Shown piece by piece: positions 1-8,302 of a stretch of DNA of 64,000 nt. The notes beneath the pieces are model-generated. The model was not told the origin of the DNA and ran no database searches. It saw nothing but the letters and a program-made list of their open reading frames with translations. The translations under genes and the position numbers were made by a program. Within the stretch, counting starts at the first letter, position 1. Each line of letters opens with the position of its first letter. The DNA is from Pseudocitrobacter sp913778145. Its GTDB lineage: Bacteria; Pseudomonadota; Gammaproteobacteria; Enterobacterales; Enterobacteriaceae. The stretch lies in NCBI GenBank assembly GCA_035726825.1, contig JALNTX010000008.1, positions 124,001 to 188,000 on the forward strand, given 5' to 3'.

Positions 1-1
1 A

Positions 2-646
2 GAGGTCTGGCTGGTGGATAAGGTCATCGTGCTGGGCCGGTATGACGACGAGGAGACGCTGGCGCGCGTGGACGACGTGATCCGCCGCCAGTATCGCCGC
101 GCCGACGGCACCCTGATGGGCGTCAGCCGCTGGGCGTGGGATACCGGGGGCATCGATCCGGACATCGTTTACCGCCGCTCGCTGAAGCTCGGCCCGCTCT
201 GGGTGATCCCCATTAAGGGCGCCAGTAAATACGGCGGCCCGGTGGCGGACATGCCCCGCACCCGCAACAAGCAGCGGGTTTACCTCACCATGGTGGGCAC
301 CGATACCGCCAAAGACCTGATTCACCAGCGCCTGCAGCTGGAGGCCGGCCCCGGCTCGGTCCACTTTCCGCTTGACGACGATCTGTTCGGTGAAACCGAG
401 GCGAAGCAAATCACCGCCGAGGTGCTGGTGCCGAAGCCGCTCAACGGCCGGGTGGTATACCGCTGGGACAACCAAGGGCGGCGCAATGAAACCCTCGACT
501 GCTTCGTGTATGCCCTGGCCGCGCTGCGCATCAGTATCAGCCGTTTTCAGGTGAATCTGGAGCGCCTCAGCGAGCAGCAGTCACAACCGAAAAATAGTGT
601 GGCCATGTCGATTACCGATATGGCCCGTCAGTTAGGAAGCCCGTAA
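2..646 (+). CDS. Phage terminase large subunit, C-terminal part (lambda gpA-like)
   Basis: This is the 3' end of a gene that enters from the left edge; the frame is open from base 2, so the true start is outside the window. The visible ~214 residues correspond to the endonuclease half of lambda gpA-type terminases, the motor that cuts and packages phage DNA. The best marker is the C-terminal segment ETLDCFVYALAALR, equivalent to the conserved acidic/aromatic block near the end of gpA. The stop overlaps the start of the gpW-like gene, and the order terminase-gpW-portal-protease-gpD-gpE is that of lambda. The ATPase half cannot be judged. Family assignment is firm; subfamily is inference. Confidence 0.88.
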   Translation, partial: EVWLVDKVIVLGRYDDEETLARVDDVIRRQYRRADGTLMGVSRWAWDTGGIDPDIVYRRSLKLGPLWVIPIKGASKYGGPVADMPRTRNKQRVYLTMVGTDTAKDLIHQRLQLEAGPGSVHFPLDDDLFGETEAKQITAEVLVPKPLNGRVVYRWDNQGRRNETLDCFVYALAALRISISRFQVNLERLSEQQSQPKNSVAMSITDMARQLGSP

Positions 647-879
647 TGACAGACAGAATCACACTGCTTAAGCGGCTGAAGGAGGCCGAAGAGGCGCTGC
701 ATCAGCTGATGATCGGCAAGGCCGCCGTCTCGCTGTCGCGCGGCGACGCCGGCGGGAATAACCGCTCGTACCAGTACGCGCAGGCAGATATTCCGCGCCT
801 TGAGCGCTACATCAGCCAGCTTAAATCCCGTCTGGGGCTATGCAGCGGCCGCGGCCGGCCCGCAGGAGTCCGGTTATGA
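646..879 (+). CDS. gpW-like head-tail joining protein
   Basis: A 77-residue protein similar in size and pattern to lambda gpW (68 aa): a helix with EALHQLMIGKA, a short beta hairpin, then a second helix (RLERYISQLKSRLG) and a basic GRGRPAG tail like gpW's RRRGPAG end. In lambda it is added to the filled head and stops DNA leaking before FII and the tail attach. It shares one base with the terminase stop, and its own stop overlaps the portal ATG (ATGA), so translation is probably coupled. Confidence 0.87.
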   Translation: MTDRITLLKRLKEAEEALHQLMIGKAAVSLSRGDAGGNNRSYQYAQADIPRLERYISQLKSRLGLCSGRGRPAGVRL

Positions 880-2462
880 CGCCGCAGTTACTCTGCGCCG
901 ATGGCGTCACCCCGTTAAAACGCGAGGCGGCCTATAACGGGGCCGGGCCGGGTTTCGGCGGCCAGCTTGAGGGCTGGCGGGCGCCGCAGCAGAGCCCCGA
1001 CGCCGCGCTGCTGCCCACGTTCTACCGGGGCAATGCCCGGGCGGATGACCTGGTGCGCAATAACGGCATCGCTTCGAACGCGGTGCAGCTGCATCAGGAC
1101 CACGTGGTCGGCAACCTCTTTAAGCTGAGCTATCGTCCGAACTATCACTATCTGGGCATCAGCCGGGAGGATGCGCGGGCAATGGCGAAGGACGTGGAGG
1201 CCGCCTGGTCGGAATACGCCGAAGACCCGCACTGCCTGATTGATATCGAGCGGCGCCGGACTTTTACCATGATGATCCGTGAGGGCGTGGCCACGCACGC
1301 GTTTAACGGTGAGGCCTGCGTGCAGCCGGTCTGGGAAGCCGCGCCCGGGAGCCTGTTCCGGACCTGCTTCAAGATGGTCAGCCCGAAGCGCATCCGCAAC
1401 CCGGGGCGCGGGGCGGACACGCCGCAGCGCCGCGCGGGGGTGGAGATTAATCGCAACGGCGCGCCGGTCGGGTACTGGATCGAGGAGGACACCTACCCGA
1501 ACCGGGGGACGGGGAAATGCCGGCGGATACCGGCACGCCTGAGCAACGGCCGCCCGGCCTTTATCCACATCTTCGAGCCGCTGGAGGACGGGCAGACCCG
1601 CGGGGACAACATTTTCTACAGCGTGCTGGAGCGTCTCAAAATGCTGGACACCCTCCAGCAGACCCAGCTGCAGTCGGCCGTGGTGCAGGCCATGTATGCT
1701 GCCACCATTGAGAGCGAGCTGGATACCGAAAAAGCGCTGGAATATATCGGCGGCGCGGATGTCAGCGACCCTGAAAACCCGCTCAATAAAATGATCGCCC
1801 ACAGCATCGCCTACTACCAGGGGGCCAACATCCGCCTGGGCGGCGTGCGGGTGCCGCATCTTAAGCCCGGCGACTCCCTGAACCTCCAGACCGGGCGTAG
1901 CGCGGATAACGGGTTCTCGGCGCTCGAGGCCTCCATCCTGCGCCATATTGCCGCCGGTACCGGGGTATCCTACGAGGAGCTGTCCCGCGATTACAGCCGG
2001 GTGAGCTACTCCAGCGCACGGGCCAGCGCCAACGTCAGCTGGCGCTTTTACATGGGGCGCCGCCGGTTTATCGCCGCCCGCCAGGCCTCGCAGATGTTTG
2101 CCTGCTGGTTCGAGGAGGCCGTGGCCCGCGCCATTATCAGTCTGCCACCGAGAGCCCGGTACGCCTTTAATGAGGCCCGCAACGCCTGGACCAACGCGCT
2201 GTGGATTGGGGCGGGGCGCATGGCCATCGACGGGCTGAAAGAGGTGCAGGAAAGCGCCATGCGCATCACCGCCGGGCTCAGCACCTTTCAGCACGAGTTG
2301 GCCCTGCAGGGGCTGGATTACGAGGAGGTGTTTGAGCAGCAGGAATTTGAAATCACCCGCCGCCGGCAGCTGGGGCTCAGCGATCCGGACTGGGCGGTCA
2401 CCGCGCCTTCCGATACGCGGGAGCCGGACAACAAAAAAGGAAAAGACGATGAGCTGGACTAA
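876..2462 (+). CDS. Phage portal protein (lambda gpB-like)
   Basis: A 528-residue lambda-family portal, close to the 533 aa of lambda gpB. It should form the dodecameric ring at the unique capsid vertex through which DNA enters and leaves. The start is the ATG at 876, which overlaps the gpW stop and has AGGAG seven bases upstream; an upstream in-frame start is possible but less well placed. The region around residues 340-380 (GDSLNLQTGRSADNGFSALE, then GVSYEELSRDYS) is typical of the family. The 3' end overlaps the protease gene by 14 bases, as in lambda B/C. Long open frames on the opposite strand are shadows caused by the high GC content. Confidence 0.93.
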   Translation: MTPQLLCADGVTPLKREAAYNGAGPGFGGQLEGWRAPQQSPDAALLPTFYRGNARADDLVRNNGIASNAVQLHQDHVVGNLFKLSYRPNYHYLGISREDARAMAKDVEAAWSEYAEDPHCLIDIERRRTFTMMIREGVATHAFNGEACVQPVWEAAPGSLFRTCFKMVSPKRIRNPGRGADTPQRRAGVEINRNGAPVGYWIEEDTYPNRGTGKCRRIPARLSNGRPAFIHIFEPLEDGQTRGDNIFYSVLERLKMLDTLQQTQLQSAVVQAMYAATIESELDTEKALEYIGGADVSDPENPLNKMIAHSIAYYQGANIRLGGVRVPHLKPGDSLNLQTGRSADNGFSALEASILRHIAAGTGVSYEELSRDYSRVSYSSARASANVSWRFYMGRRRFIAARQASQMFACWFEEAVARAIISLPPRARYAFNEARNAWTNALWIGAGRMAIDGLKEVQESAMRITAGLSTFQHELALQGLDYEEVFEQQEFEITRRRQLGLSDPDWAVTAPSDTREPDNKKGKDDELD

Positions 2463-3735
2463 CTACCCGCACCTCGCCGCCCGCGTGCTCAATCAGCCGC
2501 TGATGATGGATCCCGCCTGGGCGAGGACGTTTTTTGATTCTCTGGGCGAGCGCCTGGCGGCTGCCGGGGTAAAGGACCCGCCGAAAAAAGAGGGCGGGCT
2601 TGAACCGCAGGCTTGCATTCCGGGCGGAGGCACCGGCGGCGCAGGTGATGCAAGGCCATACCGTATCGAACAGGGGATCGCCGTGATAAGCATTACCGGT
2701 ACGCTGGTGCATAAATTCGGTTACATGAAGCCTTTTTGCGGCATGACGGGTTACGACGGCATTGTGCGGAGCATGCGCATCGCCATGAGCGATCCGGACG
2801 TGAAGGGCGTGCTGCTGGACATTGATTCTCCGGGCGGGGAAGTATCCGGCGCATTTGACACGGCTGACCTGATTGCCCGCATGGGAAAAATCAAACCCGT
2901 CTGGGCACTGGCGGGCGACACCGCCACCTCGGCGGCTTACCTGCTGGCCTCGGCGTGCAGCCGCCGGCTTATCACCCAGACCGGCACCGTGGGTTCCATC
3001 GGGGTGGTGGTGGCTCACCGCAGTCTGGAGAAAAAACTGGAAAATGAAGGGGTGGTTGTCACCCTGATCCACGCCGGGGTGCACAAGGTGGATGGCAACC
3101 CCTACGAAGCGCTGCCCGAAGATGTCCGGCGTGACGTACAGGCGCGCATTGATGAAACCCGGATGATGTTTGCTGACAAGGTCAGTGCTTCTGTGGGGAT
3201 GCCACGCAAAACCGTCCTGGCCACCGAAGCCCGAACCTATGACGGGGAGGAGGCGGTCCGGATGGGGCTGGCTGATGAGGTTGTTAATTACGAGGACGCG
3301 GTGAGCACCCTGTCCGCATTTATTGAGAAAAAAGGAGAGCTGATGAAGCCGGAAAACACAATGGCCCAGGCAACTGCAGAAAATGTTGTGCCAGGTGCCA
3401 CCGCCGATCACCAGGTAAACACCGCTGAAATGGCTGCCGCGCAGGAGCGCGAGCGCATTATGGGCATTCTGTCCTGCGACGAGGCGAAAGGGCGCGAAGC
3501 GCTGGCGCAGGCGCTCGCTGCCACGCCGGGTATGAGTGCCGACGCCGCGCGGACCATTCTGATGGCCTCGCCCGTGGCTGCCCAGGCGCGATCCGAAACG
3601 GCGCTGGATACGCTGATGCAGCATGAGTCACCCGAACCGGTTGACACCGGCGCGGGAAAACCTTCTGCAAAGGAAGCCCGCCTGTCGGGACTGATGAAAA
3701 ATGCTGCGCGACTGAAAGGAGCCGTCCATGAGTGA
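2449..3735 (+). CDS. Prohead protease, S49 family, with C-terminal scaffold region (lambda gpC-like)
   Basis: 428 residues from the ATG at 2449, which has an AAGGA-type site just upstream and overlaps the portal gene. The N-terminal ~300 residues are an S49 (SppA/ClpP-fold) serine protease: DIDSPGG near residues 123-129, the presumed nucleophile Ser161 in ATSAAYLLAS, and Lys213 in HKVDGNPY. The Ser-Lys spacing of 52 equals that of the lambda gpC dyad (Ser166/Lys218). The remaining ~130 residues are charged and helical and match the place of the Nu3 scaffold. The protease should mature the prohead by degrading scaffold and processing the portal. It overlaps the gpD-like gene by 8 bases. Confidence 0.92.
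   Translation: MSWTNYPHLAARVLNQPLMMDPAWARTFFDSLGERLAAAGVKDPPKKEGGLEPQACIPGGGTGGAGDARPYRIEQGIAVISITGTLVHKFGYMKPFCGMTGYDGIVRSMRIAMSDPDVKGVLLDIDSPGGEVSGAFDTADLIARMGKIKPVWALAGDTATSAAYLLASACSRRLITQTGTVGSIGVVVAHRSLEKKLENEGVVVTLIHAGVHKVDGNPYEALPEDVRRDVQARIDETRMMFADKVSASVGMPRKTVLATEARTYDGEEAVRMGLADEVVNYEDAVSTLSAFIEKKGELMKPENTMAQATAENVVPGATADHQVNTAEMAAAQERERIMGILSCDEAKGREALAQALAATPGMSADAARTILMASPVAAQARSETALDTLMQHESPEPVDTGAGKPSAKEARLSGLMKNAARLKGAVHE
3343..3735 (+). CDS. Nested scaffold protein (lambda Nu3-like), in-frame internal start of the protease gene
   Basis: Inside the protease gene and in the same frame, an ATG at 3343 is preceded by a strong AGGAG (3333-3337) with five bases between. It would give a separate 130-residue protein (MKPENTMAQ...) made only of the helical, charged C-terminal region. 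Lambda makes its scaffold Nu3 in the same way from within gene C. The shared architecture plus the internal ribosome binding site support a real product; there is no direct proof of translation. Confidence 0.7.
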   Translation: MKPENTMAQATAENVVPGATADHQVNTAEMAAAQERERIMGILSCDEAKGREALAQALAATPGMSADAARTILMASPVAAQARSETALDTLMQHESPEPVDTGAGKPSAKEARLSGLMKNAARLKGAVHE

Positions 3736-4108
3736 AGTACAGATTTTTGAACATGATGATTTTATTCTTGGCCCCGATCTGCCGGTGAGCACCACCGGCA
3801 TTTTGTCTGCCGACATGAACGCTGAACGCCTGATGCCGCTGATGGTGTCGGCCGACGGCACGCTGGCGGCCTGGGACGGTACCCTGGGCACGGCCGTCGG
3901 ATTAACCGCTGTATCTGTTGATGCGGCCGCAGGTGATGCTGTCTGCTATTACATCAAGGGCGGATTCCGCGCCTCGCAGGTTGTCTGGCCGAAAGTGACC
4001 GAGAGCGACGGCGGGGCGGACGGCGGAGAGGCTAAAGCCTCAGAGCGTGAGCTGACGGAGGCGGAAAAAAACACCGCCTTTGCCGGTACCGCCATTCACC
4101 TCGGTTAA
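3728..4108 (+). CDS. Head decoration protein (lambda gpD-like)
   Basis: A 126-residue protein of the gpD family (lambda 110 aa). It contains the family blocks GILSADMNAERLMPL and DGTLGTAVGLT, and a C-terminal TAFAGTAIHLG. gpD trimers clamp the expanded capsid lattice. There is an extra acidic Ala/Gly/Glu-rich segment around residues 95-112 that accounts for the greater length. The start overlaps the protease stop. A terminator-like hairpin follows before the capsid gene. Confidence 0.88.
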   Translation: MSEVQIFEHDDFILGPDLPVSTTGILSADMNAERLMPLMVSADGTLAAWDGTLGTAVGLTAVSVDAAAGDAVCYYIKGGFRASQVVWPKVTESDGGADGGEAKASERELTEAEKNTAFAGTAIHLG

Positions 4109-4130
4109 TTCCTTTTACTGACTCTTTTTA

Positions 4131-4155
4131 TCACCGCCTCCGGGCGGTTTTTTTG
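4131..4155 (+). terminator. Hairpin plus T7 tract between decoration and capsid genes
   Basis: ACCGCC (4133-4138) pairs with GGCGGT (4143-4148) across a 4-base loop and runs into seven Ts. It has the form of an intrinsic terminator, but sits inside the head operon with no obvious new promoter before the capsid gene. It may be a partial attenuator or be overridden by antitermination. Confidence 0.6.
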
Positions 4156-4167
4156 TGAGAAAAATTC

Positions 4168-5202
4168 ATGAGCGATTTTTACACCATGCGCGAACTGCTG
4201 GCGGTCACCACCCAGACGTTCAAATTCGATCCGCTGTTCCTGAAGCTGTTCTTCCGGGAGACCTACACCTTCCAGACCGAAGAAGTGTTCCTGGATAAAA
4301 TTCCAGGCGACGTGGCCATGGCCGTGTACTGCGCACCGCTGGTCACCGGCAAGGTTGACCATACCCGAGGCGGCAAAACCTGGTCTTTCAAACCGGGTTA
4401 CACCAAGCCAAAGCACACGGTAAATCCGGGGCAGCTGATTAAGCGCCTGCCGGGGGAAGATCCGGATGAGCCAATGAGTCTGGCCGATCGCCGCGATGCC
4501 ATCATCATGCAGAACCTGCAGGATGAGGACATGGCCATCAAGCAGCTGGAGGAATTTCAGGCGGTGCAGGCCGTGCTGTACGGCAAGTACACCCTGACCA
4601 GCGATAACTTCCCGACCTACGAAATCGACATGCAGCGCAGCGCGTCGAACAACATCGCCCAAACAGATGGCACCGCCTGGTCCGCGCAGGACCGGGATAC
4701 CTACGATCCGGCGGCGGACATTGACGCCTGGGCAGATTATGCCTCCGGCGCCGTGGACATTATGGTCATGGATGGTAAGACCTGGACCCTGCTCAACAGC
4801 TTTAAGCTGTTCCGCGAAAAAATGGATACCCGCCGCGGCTCGAACAGCCAGATGGAAACCGCCCTGAAGGATCTGGGTGCGGTGGTGAGCCATAAGGGCT
4901 ACTACGGCGACGTGGCGGTGGTGGTCTACAAGGGACAATACATCGATCCAGAGACGAAAACCAAAACCCGCTACCTGCCGGAAAACACACTCATCCTGGG
5001 CAATACCCAGGTGCGTGGCTTCCGCACCTACGGTGCGATTGTCGATGCCGACGCGGCGAAAGAGGGCCTGACCGAAGGTACCCGCTATCCGAAAAACTGG
5101 ATCCAGCGCGGTGACCCGTCCATCGAGCAGACCATGACTCAGTCCGCGCCAGCGATGGTGCTGCCGGATCCGGACGCCTTTGTAGTTGTTTCACTGAAAT
5201 AA
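4168..5202 (+). CDS. Major capsid protein (lambda gpE-like)
   Basis: A 344-residue HK97-fold capsid protein of the lambda gpE family (341 aa in lambda). The N-terminus (MRELLAVTTQTFKFDPLFLK, then FFRETYTF) and the C-terminal block NTQVRGFRTYGAIVDADA are recognisable. It assembles the icosahedral shell with the portal, the scaffold and gpD. It starts 19 bases after the hairpin at 4131-4148. Confidence 0.92.
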   Translation: MSDFYTMRELLAVTTQTFKFDPLFLKLFFRETYTFQTEEVFLDKIPGDVAMAVYCAPLVTGKVDHTRGGKTWSFKPGYTKPKHTVNPGQLIKRLPGEDPDEPMSLADRRDAIIMQNLQDEDMAIKQLEEFQAVQAVLYGKYTLTSDNFPTYEIDMQRSASNNIAQTDGTAWSAQDRDTYDPAADIDAWADYASGAVDIMVMDGKTWTLLNSFKLFREKMDTRRGSNSQMETALKDLGAVVSHKGYYGDVAVVVYKGQYIDPETKTKTRYLPENTLILGNTQVRGFRTYGAIVDADAAKEGLTEGTRYPKNWIQRGDPSIEQTMTQSAPAMVLPDPDAFVVVSLK

Positions 5203-5210
5203 GTTTGAGC

Positions 5211-5231
5211 CGGGGCTTCGGCCCCCTTTTA
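5211..5231 (+). terminator. Hairpin plus T-run after the capsid gene
   Basis: GGGGC (5212-5216) pairs with GCCCC (5221-5225) across a TTCG tetraloop, followed by C and four Ts. It is a compact UUCG-capped hairpin, a likely partial terminator or mRNA 3' stabiliser that keeps capsid mRNA abundant relative to downstream genes. Confidence 0.6.
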
Positions 5232-5244
5232 GCGGAGAAAAATC

Positions 5245-5631
5245 ATGACTAAACCTGAATTAATTGCCGCGCTGAAGAACCTGAGTGAAAAGCTGGGACG
5301 TCCGCTCAGCACCGAGGGAAACGTGGCCGATCTGGAAGCGCGCCTGACGGAAGCACAGGCCGAAGCCGAGTTGCTGGACGATGAACAGGACGGCGAGACA
5401 ATGACGCAGAACCACCCCCAAAAAGAGTCAGATCAAAATCATGCCCTGGTATCCTCATCCGGATATGGCGATCGCCGCTTCATTCGCGTGCTGCATGCGC
5501 TGGATGTTTTTCACTACCCGGCAGGGCGCAGCCTCGCGGTCAGGGCCATCATCCAGCCCGGTGAAGTGATTGAGGTGAGTACGGACGATGCCGCGGCCTG
5601 CATTGCGGCAGGGCATGCGGAGGGCGCATGA
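5245..5631 (+). CDS. DNA packaging protein FI-like
   Basis: A 128-residue acidic protein at the place of lambda gpFI (132 aa), between the capsid gene and FII. The N-terminal ~45 residues form a helix with MTKPELIAALKNLSEKLG, followed by an acidic DDEQDGE linker; the C-terminal half is predicted to be beta-rich (VLHALDVFHYPAGRSLAVRA). In lambda FI stimulates docking of terminase on proheads. The function is inferred from position and general similarity. Its end overlaps the next ATG. Confidence 0.7.
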   Translation: MTKPELIAALKNLSEKLGRPLSTEGNVADLEARLTEAQAEAELLDDEQDGETMTQNHPQKESDQNHALVSSSGYGDRRFIRVLHALDVFHYPAGRSLAVRAIIQPGEVIEVSTDDAAACIAAGHAEGA

Positions 5632-5981
5632 GTTTCGCCCGTGACCTTGCGGCCGGTGATGAACAGATGATGGGGACGTTCGCGGAGCCGGGCGGCGTCA
5701 CGCTCTGGCCGGACACCTCCCGGCGCACCGTTATTCCTGCCATATACGATGCCCCCTGGCAGGGCACGGACGTACCAAACGGCGGACAAATCCAGGGGCG
5801 GGATGCCTGCTTTACGGCGTTTGATCGAGATATTGCCGGGCTGAAAAAGGGGGATGCCGTGGTTGTTCGGGGTGAGCTGCTCTACGTTAAAAGCCTGCAG
5901 CCCGATGGTACCGGCCTGACGGTGGTGTACCTCTCAAAATATCAAAAATCGGCGCACGATCGCCCCGGAGACTTACTGTGA
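5628..5981 (+). CDS. Head-tail connector, lambda FII-like
   Basis: 117 residues, the same length as lambda gpFII, with a compact beta-rich C-terminal half (LKKGDAVVVRGELLYVKSLQPDG) that matches the FII pattern of a short domain bearing the tail-attachment surface. It completes the portal-gpW-FII connector. It overlaps the FI-like gene by 4 bases and the following gene by 4 bases. Confidence 0.75.
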   Translation: MSFARDLAAGDEQMMGTFAEPGGVTLWPDTSRRTVIPAIYDAPWQGTDVPNGGQIQGRDACFTAFDRDIAGLKKGDAVVVRGELLYVKSLQPDGTGLTVVYLSKYQKSAHDRPGDLL

Positions 5982-6595
5982 CGGGATTTTTTCTCGATGC
6001 CGGCGAACTGAAGGCGCTGGCAGAACAACTGGGGGCGACCCCAGCGCAAATGAGCGGTGCCTATAACAAAGCGCTGCGCGGTACGCTGGCAAAGTACCGC
6101 CGCGAAGCCCTGAAGCTGATGATGGCGCAGACGGGGGCGAAGGACAAAAAGGCCCTGCAGCGGCGCGTTAAGACGTTCGGCCAGAGGCTGGCCCTCACGG
6201 CCGCCGCACCGGGGCAGGGCAAACTCTGGTTTGGTCTTAACGCGCTGCCCGTCAGCGCGGTGAAAGGCCGCATGGAAGCACCGCCGCAGCCTGAGCGCCG
6301 GCGCGACGCCAGAGGCCGGTTTATCCGTATGACCGGCGCGCGTGGGGTCACGTTCACGCCTGAATCACCGCAGCTTGCCACGCTTTCCTTTCCGGATTCG
6401 TTTGTGGGGATTGTGCGCGGGCGCGAAAGCATCTGGCAGCGCAACGGCCGCGGATTCGTGCATGAGGCTACGGTGCCGATTTACGGGCCCGTTCGTCGCG
6501 CGGTTTCCGACGACCTGTATCAGGACATGAACAATGAGCTGCTTAAACGCTTTGAACAGGATATCAGGGGGCGCATCGCTGCCGGCATTAAGTAA
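5978..6595 (+). CDS. Minor tail / tail completion protein, lambda gpZ-like
   Basis: A 205-residue basic protein starting at GTG 5978, coupled to the stop of the FII-like gene. An Arg/Lys-rich centre (PERRRDARGRF), a helical N-terminus and the C-terminal helix NELLKRFEQDIRGRIAAGI resemble the gpZ family (192 aa in lambda), which acts at the upper end of the tail. Position between FII and the tail-terminator candidate agrees with lambda order (FII-Z-U). Assignment rests on pattern and synteny. Confidence 0.68.
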   Translation: MTGFFLDAGELKALAEQLGATPAQMSGAYNKALRGTLAKYRREALKLMMAQTGAKDKKALQRRVKTFGQRLALTAAAPGQGKLWFGLNALPVSAVKGRMEAPPQPERRRDARGRFIRMTGARGVTFTPESPQLATLSFPDSFVGIVRGRESIWQRNGRGFVHEATVPIYGPVRRAVSDDLYQDMNNELLKRFEQDIRGRIAAGIK

Positions 6596-6607
6596 GAGGA
6601 TATTTTG

Positions 6608-7174
6608 ATGAACGGAGTAAGTTATCTCAGCGACTATCAGGATGCGGTAAAAGCGGCGTTAATGAATATTCCCTGGGCGCAGACGGTCTGTTTATATCCT
6701 GATATTCCGGCTGGCTTTCCGACGCCGGCGATTTTTTTTGATGTGGCCGCGTGGCGGCATGCCGACGCTGAGCTGGGCGGTAACGTCACGCTCGAACTGA
6801 GCTGCAATCTTTTTATTTTGCGGCATTTTACCGTCGACGATCCCGACGACGCCGGGGAGGTGCGTAGCGTGAGCGCCGACACGCGGGTGCGCAACGCCGC
6901 GCTGAAAATTTCAGACTGGATTCACGGCCGCCAGTTCGGCACGGGCACCGCGCCGGCAGAATTTATCAGCGCCGAGCCGGTTATCTGGCAGAAGGGCGGG
7001 GGCGGTGCCGACCACGCGGTCTGGAGCGTGAATTTTACCCAGCGCCTGGCGGTCGGCGCCGATCCGTTTGATGAGCCCGACGCGCCGCGGCTGAAAGAAT
7101 TCTGGCTGGGTATTTTCCCGGACGTGGGCGCCGGCCATGAGCAGGACTACACGCTGATTGCGAAGGAGGAGTGA
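6608..7174 (+). CDS. Putative tail terminator / minor tail protein
   Basis: 188 residues from the ATG at 6608 (GAGGA a few bases upstream). By position after the Z-like gene and before the first tube gene it is the candidate tail terminator (lambda U position). The middle shows alternating hydrophobic strands (NVTLELSCNLFIL) and an RVRNAALKISDWIHG helix, as in proteins that fit phage-encoded arrays, but I do not recognise a specific family member. It ends in an acidic region and overlaps the AGGAGG site of the next gene. Confidence 0.6.
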   Translation: MNGVSYLSDYQDAVKAALMNIPWAQTVCLYPDIPAGFPTPAIFFDVAAWRHADAELGGNVTLELSCNLFILRHFTVDDPDDAGEVRSVSADTRVRNAALKISDWIHGRQFGTGTAPAEFISAEPVIWQKGGGGADHAVWSVNFTQRLAVGADPFDEPDAPRLKEFWLGIFPDVGAGHEQDYTLIAKEE

Positions 7175-7701
7175 TGGCGATTTACCGCGGCTGCACGCTG
7201 CTGCTTAACGGTTTTCAGCTCTCCGACATGGTGGCCTACACGCCGCCGGCGCTGCGGATAACAAAAAAACTGTTCCGCGCCGGCAACATGAACGCCCCGG
7301 TGCCTGTGGACACGGGTACGGAGGAGCTGACGGCGACCTATAAGGTGCCGGGCATGGATTACGCCGCTTTTCTGCTGTTCGGCGCGGTGCCGGGCGTTAA
7401 AGCCCGCCTGACCGTCCGGCGGGCCTACCGCGGCGTGATGAACGGCGTGACGTTCCTCGAGGAGCAGGTGGAGGGCTTCATCAGCGATATCAGCGGTGAT
7501 GAACACGGCGCGAACGATCGCGCTGAGGTGGGACAGACAATGACGGTCTCCGCAAATTATTACAGCGTGCTGGCAAACGGTCTTGTCCCGCTGCTGGAAA
7601 TCAATCCGCTGCTGGGGATCCGTCGCATCGCCGGTATTAACGTGCTGAGCCTGTCGGATAACGTTGTGTCAGATATCAGGAGTCTTATCGGTGAGCTTTG
7701 A
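7174..7701 (+). CDS. Tail tube-family protein, first paralogue (P2 FII-like)
   Basis: 175 residues from ATG 7174 (AGGAGG four bases upstream; a GTG at 7171 is too close to it). It is a P2 FII-type tail tube protein. It shares with the second tube gene at 16080 the blocks TPPAL, PVD-G-E, LFG--PG, the run of RRAY and the strongly conserved GDEHGANDRAEVGQTMTVS-YY, then EI-P---IR--G-N. It lies beside the U- and V-like genes rather than beside the sheath. It could be the main tube, a tube initiator at the baseplate, or a tail-end variant; the sequence does not decide. Confidence 0.82.
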   Translation: MAIYRGCTLLLNGFQLSDMVAYTPPALRITKKLFRAGNMNAPVPVDTGTEELTATYKVPGMDYAAFLLFGAVPGVKARLTVRRAYRGVMNGVTFLEEQVEGFISDISGDEHGANDRAEVGQTMTVSANYYSVLANGLVPLLEINPLLGIRRIAGINVLSLSDNVVSDIRSLIGEL

Positions 7702-8302
7702 TCCGCTTTCAGTTATCTCCGCGAACGTGCGCGAGCAGGCGGAGAACTGGCTCGACGAGCTGCCGCCGCTGATGATGTGGGGGAGCTTCGTTTTCTCACT
7801 GAGTACGCTGGCCTATCAGCGGCTCACGATACAGGACGGGTGGAACTGGGCGGCGCAGCCGCGCATCGGTGAGACAGAGCGCCTGCAGTACACAGGGAAA
7901 AAAGCGCCCACTCTTCAGTTTGAGGGGGAAATCTACGCCGCGCTCATCAACGATTCGCTGCTGACCAGCGCGCTGGAGTCCTACGGGCTGTTTTCATCTT
8001 CGAATGTCGATCCTGTGGAGCAGCTGCGCATCCAGGCCAACGCGCGAACGCCTTATATTCTGGTTGCAGGAACCGGGCGAGTATTGGGGTACTGGGCAAT
8101 GACGCAGCTGACCCAGGTGATGGACAGTTTTGGTCTCAACGGCGAGCACACGCACCAGACCGTTTCCCTGACGCTGCAGTATTACGGTGCCACGCGGGCA
8201 GGGATGGCGGATAACCTCGCTGCGCTGGCCACCGCTACCGCCGGTGAGAAAGTCAGCAGTGCGTATGACGATATGAAAGATTTTCTGGGAGACTACCTTT
8301 GA
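7691..8302 (+). CDS. Baseplate/tail protein U (P2 gpU-like)
   Basis: 203 residues starting at GTG 7691, which overlaps the first tube gene by 11 bases and has AGGAG about eight bases upstream. The block MMWGSFVFSLSTLAYQ, then LQYTGKKAPTLQFEGEIY and GRVLGYWAMTQL, follows the P2 gpU pattern (159 aa), with extra N- and C-terminal segments. gpU is a tail assembly protein linked to the baseplate hub. In P2 it lies between T and D; here it has moved upstream of V and stands next to a tube paralogue. Confidence 0.8.
   Translation: MSFDPLSVISANVREQAENWLDELPPLMMWGSFVFSLSTLAYQRLTIQDGWNWAAQPRIGETERLQYTGKKAPTLQFEGEIYAALINDSLLTSALESYGLFSSSNVDPVEQLRIQANARTPYILVAGTGRVLGYWAMTQLTQVMDSFGLNGEHTHQTVSLTLQYYGATRAGMADNLAALATATAGEKVSSAYDDMKDFLGDYL

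Noticed and set aside
915..2294. 459-codon open frame on the minus strand under the portal gene
   Set aside because: Runs antisense to a clear portal gene in GC-rich DNA; composition is dominated by Gly, His, Arg and Ala, and no family is recognisable.
2398..3624. 408-codon minus-strand open frame under the protease gene
   Set aside because: Shadow of the S49 protease gene; His/Gly/Arg-rich without motifs.
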